Below the pieces are notes generated by a model. The model was not told where the DNA came from. It ran no database searches and saw nothing but the letters and a program-made list of their open reading frames with translations. A stretch of DNA of 62,055 nt, from the NCBI GenBank assembly GCA_023436775.1, contig JAEZHW010000028.1:1-62055 (forward strand), given 5' to 3'. Both the position numbers and the translations under genes were made by a program. Below are positions 51,873 through 59,547 of the stretch, piece after piece; position 1 is the stretch's first letter; every line of letters begins with the position of its first letter. This DNA comes from Actinomycetes bacterium (GTDB lineage: Bacteria > Actinomycetota > Actinomycetes > Actinomycetales > Microbacteriaceae).

Positions 51873-52955
51873 CTATCCTGCCAGCGAGTCCGGCAGCGGT
51901 TTCGGAACGGCGTCGAAGGACCCCAGTGCCAGCCTGGTGTTGTGGATCTGACTGGTGATGTAGGTGTCCCCGTAGGTGCCGGTCGGCGCCAGCGAATCGA
52001 TCAGCAATCCGACGTCACCGGCCACGAGTTCCAGGCCCAGCTCTTCGGCCACCGCTTGCATGACCTTGGAACTGTGGTGATCGGCACTGGCGACGATGTG
52101 GCTGACATCCACGCCCTCGGCCATCAGGGTGCGGAAGCGCTCGACGATGGCGGCGAACTCCTGCTCCGTCGGCTCCGCGTCACCCATGCCCAAGATGGAG
52201 CCGAAGGTCGCTTCGGTCACGTCGTACTCTGCGGCAAACCAGGTCAGGCTGGCGTGGCTGGTCACGATAGTGCGACTGCCCGGGGCGACCGGCTCGATCG
52301 AGGCGCGAATCCACGCGTCCAAGTCGTCGAGTTGCGCTTGGTAGCGAGTTGCATTCGCAGCGATAGTGGTGGCGAAGTCGGGAGCAGCTTCCTGCAGCGC
52401 CGCCGCAACGACGGCGACCTGTCGCTTCGCGAAGGGCACCGAGGTCCAGGTGTGCGGGTCCACGGGGCCGTGGTCGTGACCGTGATGGTCGCCATCCTCG
52501 TCCGCGTGGTCGTGGTCGGCCGCGTCCTCGTGCGTGTGGTCTTCGCCATCCTCGCCATGGTGGAGTTCCTCGAGGTATTCCTGCGCAATCTCGGGGAACC
52601 ATGACTCGGTCGTGTCGACCACCGCACCGGTGTACCCGGCCGCGGCGAAGTTGGAATCCAACCAGTCGTCGAGTCCGCTGCCGTTGATGATCACCAGATC
52701 GGCCCGCGAGAGCGCCAGCAGGTCCGCGGCCGACGGGTCATACTCGTGGACGTCTTGGCCCGGCTGCAAGAGCTGGTACACGTCAATGGGGAGGTCGCTG
52801 ACGAGATTTCGGGTCCAGTCACCGAGTTGGGTGGTGGTGACGACGACGTGGTAGTCCGCTTCGCTCGCGTCAGTGACTGAGGCGCAGCCAGCCAGCACCA
52901 GCGAGGTCGCCGCGAGGGCAGCGATGGGTTGAACGCTTCGCATGACGATGCTCAT
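51873..52955 (-). CDS. znuA: zinc ABC transporter substrate-binding lipoprotein
   Basis: Extracytoplasmic metal-binding protein, 360 aa. Lipobox LAGC (Cys24), then VVVTTTQLGDWTRNLVSD and PGQDVHEYDPSAADLLALSRAD of cluster 9 binding proteins. A His/Asp-rich loop (HTHEDAADHDHADEDGDHHG, residues ~147-168) is typical of zinc-specific ZnuA. Further ligands occur in VDPHTW and VTSHASLTWFA. ATG 52955 is used with GGAG eleven bases upstream; ATG 52943 is possible. It is the first gene of the znuA-C-B-B'-zur operon. Confidence 0.92.
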   Translation of the reverse strand: MSIVMRSVQPIAALAATSLVLAGCASVTDASEADYHVVVTTTQLGDWTRNLVSDLPIDVYQLLQPGQDVHEYDPSAADLLALSRADLVIINGSGLDDWLDSNFAAAGYTGAVVDTTESWFPEIAQEYLEELHHGEDGEDHTHEDAADHDHADEDGDHHGHDHGPVDPHTWTSVPFAKRQVAVVAAALQEAAPDFATTIAANATRYQAQLDDLDAWIRASIEPVAPGSRTIVTSHASLTWFAAEYDVTEATFGSILGMGDAEPTEQEFAAIVERFRTLMAEGVDVSHIVASADHHSSKVMQAVAEELGLELVAGDVGLLIDSLAPTGTYGDTYITSQIHNTRLALGSFDAVPKPLPDSLAG

Positions 52956-52984
52956 TTCTAGCGGCGCTCCTCGCCGCATTCCAC

Positions 52985-53013
52985 AGCGTAGCGTTATTGA
53001 TACTGATTCTCAA
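52985..53013 (-). promoter_or_regulatory. znuA promoter with Zur-like box
   Basis: Minus strand: -35 TTGAGA (53013-53008), 17-bp spacer, -10 TACGCT (52990-52985). TTGATACTGATTCTCAA (52997-53013) overlaps the -35 and spacer. It matches the Fur/Zur-type core TGATAATGATTATCA at 13 of 15 positions and is near-palindromic. Confidence 0.75.
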
Positions 53014-53032
53014 CTCCAGGTACCGTGGCGGC

Positions 53033-53887
53033 CTACGAGCCTGGTTCCGCAACGGCATCACAGCGCCAGTGCAGCGGCTGCCCTTGCTGCACCTGCTCAA
53101 TGCACCAGTGCTGACGCTGGATCATCAGTTGCTCGTACTCCACCGCGGTCGAGGCGTACTCCAGGCGCCCGGCCACCGGATCCACCATCACGAAGTAGCG
53201 GTCCGGCGTGTCCAGAGGGTCGACCGTCGCCTGCAGCACCGCCAAGTTCACCGACCCGATCGGGCTATCGGGGTAGCGAGCGATATTGTGCGTGGAATTT
53301 GCGTGCCGCAGCTTGCGCCACTGATCGATGGTCGAGGTCGGGTCGCCCAATAGCCCGTAGTCGCGCGCCACATACCGGGCCGTCGAATCCAGCAGCAGCG
53401 AGTCATTCGACCGATACCGATTCACGATCACCGCGGCCACATGTGGTGCGTCCTCGGTGCTACCGATCTCCTGCTGCACCAACGAGGCCACAATCAGCAA
53501 CTGCGCATGGGCGGCCTGATCTGGCTCCACCTCCGCCAAGCGCTGCTGTGTGACCGCGACCAGTTGCCGCAGCACCGCCCCCGCGCCGGCCCCTACCGGC
53601 ACCTCGATCGTGCCAGCGGCGAGGTGCCCTTCCAGACCCACCGCCCACTCCGGCAGCCCCAGGTCCTCCTCGGCGATCGCGGTCGTAAACTCTTCGACCG
53701 GAATGCCGGTCTGCACCGCGAGCGTATCCACCACCTCGCTGACCACGGCGCCCGCCGGGACCGTCACCGGCAAGGTGCGCAGGGCAGCAACCGTCAGCAC
53801 GGCCCACACCCCGAGCCCGACGGCCAGCCCACCGGCCACCAGCAGCGGCCACCAGCGCCCGAGCCAGCCTCGCGTTCCCCTCGCCAT
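53033..53887 (-). CDS. MltG/YceG-like protein, divergent
   Basis: Protein of 284 aa with one N-terminal membrane helix (WWPLLVAGGLAVGLGVWAVL) and an exported domain. LLIVASLVQQEIGSTEDAPHVAAVIVNRYRSNDSLLLDSTARYVARD and DSPIGSVNLAVLQATVDPLDTPDRYFVM correspond to the catalytic region of endolytic transglycosylase MltG; the Glu of VQQEIG aligns with the catalytic one. It lacks the usual LysM-like subdomain and adds a Cys-containing tail. A main copy probably lies elsewhere, so this may be a specialised paralogue. No Shine-Dalgarno; CATCAT lies six bases before the ATG. Confidence 0.75.
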   Translation of the reverse strand: MARGTRGWLGRWWPLLVAGGLAVGLGVWAVLTVAALRTLPVTVPAGAVVSEVVDTLAVQTGIPVEEFTTAIAEEDLGLPEWAVGLEGHLAAGTIEVPVGAGAGAVLRQLVAVTQQRLAEVEPDQAAHAQLLIVASLVQQEIGSTEDAPHVAAVIVNRYRSNDSLLLDSTARYVARDYGLLGDPTSTIDQWRKLRHANSTHNIARYPDSPIGSVNLAVLQATVDPLDTPDRYFVMVDPVAGRLEYASTAVEYEQLMIQRQHWCIEQVQQGQPLHWRCDAVAEPGS

Positions 53888-53923
53888 ACGCCAATGATGG
53901 CAAAGGCGGCCGGTCCAGCGGAA

Positions 53924-55216
53924 CTAGTCCAGCAGGAGCGCGGGTTCTTCGATCACGCTCGCGACATCGGCGACGAAACGGCTGGCCACGTCACCGTCGA
54001 CGACACGATGGTCGAAGCTGGCGCCGATCGTGGTCACGAAGCGCGGACGCACCTCGCCATCGACCACCCACGGCTTCTGCTTAATCGTGCCGAGCGCGAC
54101 GATGCCGACTTCGCCCGGATTCAGAATCGGGGTGCCGGTGTCCATACCGAACACACCAATGTTCGTCACCGTGATGGTGCCGTCCGCCATGTCCGCTGGC
54201 GAGGTGCGACCGTCGCGCGCATCCAGCGTCAGCTTGTGCAGCGCCTGGGCCAACTCGCGCAGCGACATGTCCTGCGCATCCTTGATGTTCGGCACGATCA
54301 GGCCGCGCGGGGTGGCAGCGGCAACGCCGAGGTTCACGTAGTTGCGGACGATGATCTCCTCATCAGTCCACTTCGAGTTCACCGTGGGGCTGCGGCGCAC
54401 AGCCCAGATCATGGCCTTGGCCATCACCAACAGCGGCGAGACCCGGATATCGGCGAAGTCCGGCGAGGCCTTGAGGCGCTTGACGAACTCCATGGTGCGG
54501 GTGGCGTCCACGTCCACGAACAGCGAGACGTGCGGGGCGGTGAAGGCGCTCTGCACCATCGCGGTCGCGATCTGCTTGCGCACGCCCTTGACCGGGATGC
54601 GCTCTTCGCGCTCGTTCGGCAGCTCGGGAGTCTGGATGTTGCGGAACACGCTGGCCTGCGAGGCGTGGCGGATCACGTCCTCGCGGGTGATCTCACCGGC
54701 CAGCCCCGTCGCCTCGACCTGGTTCAGGTCCACGCCCAGGTCGCGGGCGAGCTTCCGGATCGGGGGCTTCGCCACGATCGGCACGGCCGCGGCAGCCGGA
54801 ACGGTGTCGGCCGGGATGGCCGGGGCCGCGATGCGGCGTCGACGAGGCGTGCCACCGCTGGCCATGCCGTAGCCAACCAGCACGTTGTTGCCGCCATCCT
54901 CATGCGCGACGGTCGAGGCGGCATCGGCAGCAGCCTGCTCGGCCTCACTGTCAGCCGGAGCTGCGTCGTCTGCGCCCTCGGTGATAATCGTGATCAGGGG
55001 CGTGCCCACCTCAACGGTGACGCCCTCCTGCACGAGCAGTTCGCCGACCTGGCCCGCAAAGGGCGAGGGCAACTCGACCAAGGACTTGGCCGTTTCGATC
55101 TCAACCAGGACCTGGTTGAGTTCCACGGTGTCACCCGGGGCGACCTTCCACGAGACGATCTCGGCGTCAGTGAGACCCTCACCCACGTCGGGGAGGTCGA
55201 AGCGCTGCTGAGCCAC
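53924..55216 (-). CDS. 2-oxoacid dehydrogenase E2 (dihydrolipoyl acyltransferase)
   Basis: Core of a branched-chain 2-oxoacid (or pyruvate) dehydrogenase complex, 430 aa. The single lipoyl domain has Lys in VLVEIETAKSLVELPSPF (~44). The E1/E3-binding domain is PPIRKLARDLGVDLNQVEATGLAGEITREDV. The catalytic domain ends with FDHRVVDGDVASRF, containing the His-Arg-Asp active site. GTG 55216 has AAGGAG nine bases upstream. Third gene of E1alpha-E1beta-E2; no E3 is adjacent. Confidence 0.9.
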   Translation of the reverse strand: MAQQRFDLPDVGEGLTDAEIVSWKVAPGDTVELNQVLVEIETAKSLVELPSPFAGQVGELLVQEGVTVEVGTPLITIITEGADDAAPADSEAEQAAADAASTVAHEDGGNNVLVGYGMASGGTPRRRRIAAPAIPADTVPAAAAVPIVAKPPIRKLARDLGVDLNQVEATGLAGEITREDVIRHASQASVFRNIQTPELPNEREERIPVKGVRKQIATAMVQSAFTAPHVSLFVDVDATRTMEFVKRLKASPDFADIRVSPLLVMAKAMIWAVRRSPTVNSKWTDEEIIVRNYVNLGVAAATPRGLIVPNIKDAQDMSLRELAQALHKLTLDARDGRTSPADMADGTITVTNIGVFGMDTGTPILNPGEVGIVALGTIKQKPWVVDGEVRPRFVTTIGASFDHRVVDGDVASRFVADVASVIEEPALLLD

Positions 55217-55236
55217 GGTGCTTGCTCCTTGATGGG

Positions 55237-56334
55237 TTAGTAGGCGAGGGCGCGGTCCACCGCGTCCAGGACTCGGTCAACGTCGGGCAGGAAGAGCTTC
55301 TCGAGCTTGGCCGGTGGGAAGGGGGCATCGAATCCCGCCACGCGCAGCACCGGTGCCTCCATTACGTAGAACGCCCGCTCGGTGACGGTAGCAGCGATTT
55401 CGCTGGCCAGGCTGACGAATCCAGACGCCTCCTGGGCGACGACGAGGCGCTTGGTGCGCTGCACCGACTCCAGCAGCGGCTGCCAATCGATCGGCGACAG
55501 CGAGCGCAGGTCCACGACCTCGATCGAGACGCCCTCTTCCGCCGCCGCGGCCGCAGCATCGAGCAGCACACTCACCATCGCGCCGTGTCCAACCACGGTG
55601 ATGTCGGTGCCCGGACGAGCGATCACCGTCTTGTGCAGCGGCTGACTGGGGGCGTCGAAGCTGACCTCGCCCTTGTGCCAGTAACGGCTCTTCGGCTCGA
55701 AGTAGAGCACCGGGTCCTTCGACTGGATGGCCTGCTGGATCATCCAGTAGGCGTCGTTCGGGGTCGAGGGGCTGACCACCCGCAGACCGGAGGTGTGCAG
55801 GAAGTACGCCTCGGGGCTTTCCTGGTGGTGCTCCACGGCACCGATGTGACCGCCGTAGGGCACGCGGATCACCACTGGCAGCGAGCCGGCCCCTTCGAGG
55901 CGGTTCGTGATCTTGGCCAGTTGGCTGGTGATCTGGTCGAAGCCGGGGAAGATGAAGCCGTCGAACTGGATCTCACAGACCGGACGGTACCCGCGCATGG
56001 CCAGGCCGATGGCGGTGCCGATAATGCCGGACTCGGCGAGCGGCGTGTCCAGGACGCGGTTTCCACCGAATTCGGCGTGCAGCCCATCGGTGACGCGGAA
56101 TACGCCACCGAGCGGGCCAACGTCCTCACCCATGATGAGGACCGACGGGTCCTCGGCCATGGCGCGGCGCAGGCCGGCATTGATGGCCTTCACCATCGGC
56201 AGAGTCTGCACACCGGTCGGCACTGCTGCGGCTTGCGGCTGCGCTGCGGCGGGAGCGCTGGTGGGCGTTGCGGTCGCGTCAAACTCAGTCACGGCACCCT
56301 CCAGGTCACGCGTGCTGCTGTCGTTCAACGTCAT
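55237..56334 (-). CDS. 2-oxoacid dehydrogenase E1 beta subunit
   Basis: Transketolase-like subunit, 365 aa: LPMVKAINAGLRRAMAEDPSVLIMGEDVGPLGGVFRVTDGL, ESGIIGTAIGLAMRGYRPVCEIQF and PYGGHIGAVEHHQESPEAYFLHTSGLRVVSPSTPNDA. The first ~40 residues are an Ala/Pro-rich extension not usual for the family. The ATG overlaps the E1alpha stop (ATGA). Blocks resemble branched-chain 2-oxoacid dehydrogenase E1beta, so branched-chain amino acid catabolism is the likely pathway. Confidence 0.9.
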   Translation of the reverse strand: MTLNDSSTRDLEGAVTEFDATATPTSAPAAAQPQAAAVPTGVQTLPMVKAINAGLRRAMAEDPSVLIMGEDVGPLGGVFRVTDGLHAEFGGNRVLDTPLAESGIIGTAIGLAMRGYRPVCEIQFDGFIFPGFDQITSQLAKITNRLEGAGSLPVVIRVPYGGHIGAVEHHQESPEAYFLHTSGLRVVSPSTPNDAYWMIQQAIQSKDPVLYFEPKSRYWHKGEVSFDAPSQPLHKTVIARPGTDITVVGHGAMVSVLLDAAAAAAEEGVSIEVVDLRSLSPIDWQPLLESVQRTKRLVVAQEASGFVSLASEIAATVTERAFYVMEAPVLRVAGFDAPFPPAKLEKLFLPDVDRVLDAVDRALAY

Positions 56335-57443
56335 GCGCCCGCCTCCTCGAAGGAGGCCTCGTACCGCTCCAGCCAGGCCTGCTGCTCGGCCGTGACCGGG
56401 TGCTCTTCGGCGTAGACGTGCTGGAAGATGTTGGCCGCATCCGGGGCGGGCAGGGCCAACAGCCGGCGCCGAGCGTCAAGGGCAAAGTCGTGCGCGGCCT
56501 CGGTCGCGGTGGCGAAGTGGGCCTCCTCGACACCGAGGGTGCGCAGGTGCGCTTCGAGGCGAATCAGCGGGTCCTTCGCCGCCCAGCTCGCGTGCAGGTC
56601 AGCATCCTCGTACCGGGTCGGGTCGTCCGAGGTGGTGTGGGCACCGAGGCGGTAGGTCAGCGCCTCGATGAAGGCCGGCCCCTTGCCGGACCGGGCATCG
56701 TCGAGCAACTTCGCGGTCACCGCGTAGCTGGTGATTACGTCGTTGCCGTCGATCTGCACGCTCGGGATGCCGAAGCCCTGCGAACGCAGGTACAGCGGAG
56801 TGCGGCTCTGGCGCTGCACCGGGACCGAGATCGCCCAGTGGTTGTTCTGCAGGAAGAACACCTGCGGAGTCTGGTAGCTGGCGGCGAAGACAAAGGCCTC
56901 GGACACGTCACCCTGCGAGGTGGCCCCATCACCGAAGTAGACCATCACCGCGGTGTCCCGCTCAGCGTCGCCGGTGCCGACCACGCCATCGAAGCGCACG
57001 CCCATCGCATAGCCGGTGGCGTGCAGCGCCTGCGAGCCAATGACGAGCGTATAGATGTTGAAGTTGTACGCCTTCGGATCCCAGCCACCATGCGTGTGGC
57101 CGCGCAGCAGGCGCAGCACGTCGACCAGGTCAACACCGCGCACATGGGCGACTGCGTGCTCGCGGTAGGCGGGGAAGATGAAGTCGTGAGCCTTCGCGGC
57201 GTGGCCGGAGCCGAGCTGTGCGGCCTCCTGGCCCTTGCTGGGGATCCACAGCGCGAGCTGGCCCTGGCGCTGCAGCGCGGTGGCTTCGGCATCGAAGGCC
57301 CGCATCAGCACCATCTCGGCGTGCACGCTGCGCAGCCAGACCTCGTCGATCTGCGCCAGGTATGGCGCGTAGTCGTCCCCTAGGGCTTCGGGCGCGTAGC
57401 TGCCGTCCGGGCGCAGTGCCTGCAGCGGAGCCGGGTCAGTCAC
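56331..57443 (-). CDS. 2-oxoacid dehydrogenase E1 alpha subunit
   Basis: Thiamine-diphosphate-dependent subunit, 370 aa. The TPP motif GDGATSQGDVSEAFVFAASYQTPQVFFLQNNHWAISVPVQRQ is intact, preceded by IPSKGQEAAQLGSGHA and IFPAYREHAVAHVRGV. GTG 57443 has GAGGA four bases upstream. TAGGCT at 57528-57523 could be the operon -10, giving a leader of ~70 nt. The heterodimeric E1 and the E2 downstream fit the actinobacterial branched-chain complex; pyruvate dehydrogenase in this phylum usually has a homodimeric E1 (known). Confidence 0.9.
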   Translation of the reverse strand: MTDPAPLQALRPDGSYAPEALGDDYAPYLAQIDEVWLRSVHAEMVLMRAFDAEATALQRQGQLALWIPSKGQEAAQLGSGHAAKAHDFIFPAYREHAVAHVRGVDLVDVLRLLRGHTHGGWDPKAYNFNIYTLVIGSQALHATGYAMGVRFDGVVGTGDAERDTAVMVYFGDGATSQGDVSEAFVFAASYQTPQVFFLQNNHWAISVPVQRQSRTPLYLRSQGFGIPSVQIDGNDVITSYAVTAKLLDDARSGKGPAFIEALTYRLGAHTTSDDPTRYEDADLHASWAAKDPLIRLEAHLRTLGVEEAHFATATEAAHDFALDARRRLLALPAPDAANIFQHVYAEEHPVTAEQQAWLERYEASFEEAGA

Positions 57444-57522
57444 AGTGTCCTCGCTCAGCGATTCGGTCGGCCGAAGGGCCTTGCGGTTAGGGTCCGCCGG
57501 CGTCAAGGCGCCAGCCGTCACC

Positions 57523-57528
57523 AGCCTA
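57523..57528 (-). promoter_or_regulatory. possible -10 element of the 2-oxoacid dehydrogenase operon
   Basis: TAGGCT on the minus strand in the 93-bp gap after hisC, about 80 bases before the E1alpha GTG. No clear -35 was found. Confidence 0.4.
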
Positions 57529-57536
57529 CGGGTCTG

Positions 57537-58646
57537 CTACGCCTGGATGTCTGTCAGCACGCCGACAGACTCTGCAGTGATGCTTAGGAGCCTTTCGACA
57601 GCCTCGGGTTCACCGATGCTGACCCGAATCCCGTCGCCGGCGAAGGCGCGAGTGACCAGTCCAGCCGCAAACAGGCGCTCGGCGAGCGCCTCGGTCGCCG
57701 CGCCGGCGGGCAACCACACGAAGTTGCCCTGCGCGTCCGGCACCGGCCACCCCTGCGCCCGCAGCGCAGCCACGGTCTCGTCCCGCAGCGCAGTAATCTG
57801 GCGTACCCGCTCGAGCAGTTCCGCCTCAGTGCCGGGCTGGAGCGCCGCCATTGCTGCGGCCTGGGCCGCCCCGGTCACCGACAGCGGAATCGCGGTCGCC
57901 CGCGCGGCATCCATCAGTGCGACCGGGCCGATGGCGTAGCCGACGCGCAGGCCGGCCAGCCCATAAGCCTTCGAGAAGGTGCGCAGCACCACCAGGTTCG
58001 ACCAGCGGCCGAGCACGGCCTCGGCGCGGACCGCGGCCGGGTCGGTGACGAATTCAATGTAGGCCTCGTCCAAGATCACGAGCACGTGCTCCGGCACCTT
58101 CGCCATGAACGCCTCGAACTCGTCCAGGCGCACGATCGGCCCAGTCGGGTTATTCGGCGTGCAGACCAGCACGGCGGCGGTGCGCTCGGTGATGGCCTCG
58201 GCCATGGCATCGAGGTCGTGGGTGTGGTCGGCGCGGTTCGGCACCCCGACCCCGACGGCGCCGGCTACGGTCGTCAGCAGGGGATAGGCTTCGAAACTGC
58301 GCCAGGCGTACACGATCTCGGCTGCGCCCGAAGCGGTCGGCACCGCGACGGCCTGCAACAACTGCGCGATGATCGACACCGATCCCGCACCGACGTGCAC
58401 CTCATCGACGGTCACGCCGAAACGGCTCGCCAGCGCCTCACGCAACGGAATGGCAGCACCGTCCGGGTAGCGGTTCGCCGGGGTCGAGTCGTCGATGGCG
58501 GCCTGGATGCTCGGCAGCGGCGGATACGGGTTCTCATTCGAGGACAGCTTGTAGGCGTCCGCGGCGGCCTGCTTGCCCTGCCGATACGGCTGCATCGCCG
58601 CAATCTCGGGGCGGAGCCGTACGTGCGTGGGCGGGAATTCCGGCAT
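57537..58646 (-). CDS. hisC: HisC-type aminotransferase (histidinol-phosphate or aromatic)
   Basis: PLP-dependent class I/II aminotransferase, 369 aa. Substrate-loop and cofactor motifs are DAYKLSSNENPYPPLPSIQ, VLVCTPNNPTGPIV, VILDEAYIEFV, and the PLP-Lys in VLRTFSKAYGLAGLRVGYAIG. Standard HisC length. Since it is not with other his genes and sits next to the 2-oxoacid dehydrogenase, it could instead be the aromatic aminotransferase Pat, a HisC paralogue common in actinobacteria. TAGAAT lies six bases before the ATG (leaderless). Confidence 0.85.
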   Translation of the reverse strand: MPEFPPTHVRLRPEIAAMQPYRQGKQAAADAYKLSSNENPYPPLPSIQAAIDDSTPANRYPDGAAIPLREALASRFGVTVDEVHVGAGSVSIIAQLLQAVAVPTASGAAEIVYAWRSFEAYPLLTTVAGAVGVGVPNRADHTHDLDAMAEAITERTAAVLVCTPNNPTGPIVRLDEFEAFMAKVPEHVLVILDEAYIEFVTDPAAVRAEAVLGRWSNLVVLRTFSKAYGLAGLRVGYAIGPVALMDAARATAIPLSVTGAAQAAAMAALQPGTEAELLERVRQITALRDETVAALRAQGWPVPDAQGNFVWLPAGAATEALAERLFAAGLVTRAFAGDGIRVSIGEPEAVERLLSITAESVGVLTDIQA

Positions 58647-58652
58647 GCCGCG

Positions 58653-58658
58653 ATTCTA
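58653..58658 (-). promoter_or_regulatory. -10 element of a leaderless promoter (hisC)
   Basis: TAGAAT on the minus strand, six bases before the ATG at 58646; divergent from the promoter at 58728-58733. Confidence 0.6.
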
Positions 58659-58727
58659 TCGACGCGAGGTGCGCTGCAGGTTTGTGCACACTCGCCCGGG
58701 TTCTCGCCCCGCATGCGTTGCGATCGC

Positions 58728-58733
58728 TACACT
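58728..58733 (+). promoter_or_regulatory. -10 element of a leaderless promoter (holin-family gene)
   Basis: TACACT seven bases before ATG 58741. Confidence 0.55.
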
Positions 58734-58740
58734 CAGGGGC

Positions 58741-59148
58741 ATGTTCCTGTTCAAGCTGATCGTGCGCGCCGCCGTCACTGGCCTGGCCATTTACCTGACC
58801 ACGCTGCTGATCCCGGCCGTGTCGGTGAAGACCTACGACGGCTCGTCGGAACTGCTGCCCGTGCTGCTGACCTACCTGATCTTCGGTGCGGTCATCACGC
58901 TGGTGAACATGATCGTGGTGCCGATCGTCAAGGTGCTGACCTTCCCGATCTACCTGCTGACCTTGGGTCTGTTCGGCCTGGTCGTCACGGCGGCGATCTT
59001 CTTCTTCCTCACCTGGTTCTGCGCCGAACAGCTCGGCTGGGGCATCCTGCTCAACGGACCGTTCATCATGTCCGGCGTCTGGGCCGCGCTGCTGCTGGCC
59101 CTGATCAACTGGGTGCTGAACCTGCTCTTCCGCCCGGTCACCAAGTAG
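58741..59148 (+). CDS. phage-holin family 4 (four-helix) membrane protein
   Basis: Membrane protein of 135 aa with four helices: IVRAAVTGLAIYLTTLLIP, LPVLLTYLIFGAVITLVNMIVVPIVKVLTFPIYLLTLGLFGLVV and INWVLNLLFRP at the end. NMIVVPIVKVLTFPIYLLTLGLF is the signature of the mycobacterial four-TM holin superfamily, usually a chromosomal membrane protein of unknown role rather than a lysis holin. No phage genes are nearby. Confidence 0.87.
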   Translation: MFLFKLIVRAAVTGLAIYLTTLLIPAVSVKTYDGSSELLPVLLTYLIFGAVITLVNMIVVPIVKVLTFPIYLLTLGLFGLVVTAAIFFFLTWFCAEQLGWGILLNGPFIMSGVWAALLLALINWVLNLLFRPVTK

Positions 59149-59409
59149 CCTGCGCGAGGCGCGCGGCAGCGGCCAGCCCGGCCCGCGTCCCAGCTCGCAC
59201 CGTCGCCCGCGCGGCGCAGCCCGCGCACACGTCGCCGCTTCCGCGGCACGCTCGCGCGCGATCGCAGCGCAGCCACTTGTCGAGGCGGCCGTCCCAGATA
59301 TCGGGTCGCGCGCCTAAGATTCCGGTATTTTTCGGCTGATTCTCGCCAAAAAGGGTGGGGTTTCCGCGTTCTTGGCAATTCAGGCCTGCCCGGAATGCGT
59401 TTCCGCGGA
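59149..59409. other. intergenic region, no gene recognised
   Basis: The gap from 59149 to 59547 (399 bp) has GC-rich low-complexity sequence with many GCGC repeats in its first half and no credible ORF on either strand. The last part (59410-59547) holds the promoter and operator of the GH94 gene. Confidence 0.6.
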
Positions 59410-59445
59410 TATAGTAGTGACCGATTCGTTGTGAGAGCGCTCTCA
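59410..59445 (+). promoter_or_regulatory. GH94 promoter with CebR/CelR-like operator
   Basis: A -10 TATAGT (59410-59415) is followed by the perfect palindrome TGAGAGCGCTCTCA (59432-59445), just downstream of the expected transcription start. It differs from the TGGGAGCGCTCCCA operator of cellobiose-responsive LacI regulators (CelR/CebR) by one symmetric base pair. No regulator gene is adjacent. Confidence 0.8.
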
Positions 59446-59547
59446 TGCGATCCGCTCGGATCAACCGCAGCGTCGCGGTTTCGCGATGGTGCACAGCTAC
59501 CCCTGCGACCTGGGCCACCAGGGCGCACGACCCCGAAAGATTCGAGC

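Noticed and set aside
58741..59148. holin gene as evidence of a prophage
   Set aside because: The family-4 holin-like protein is common on actinobacterial chromosomes, and no other phage genes are adjacent.
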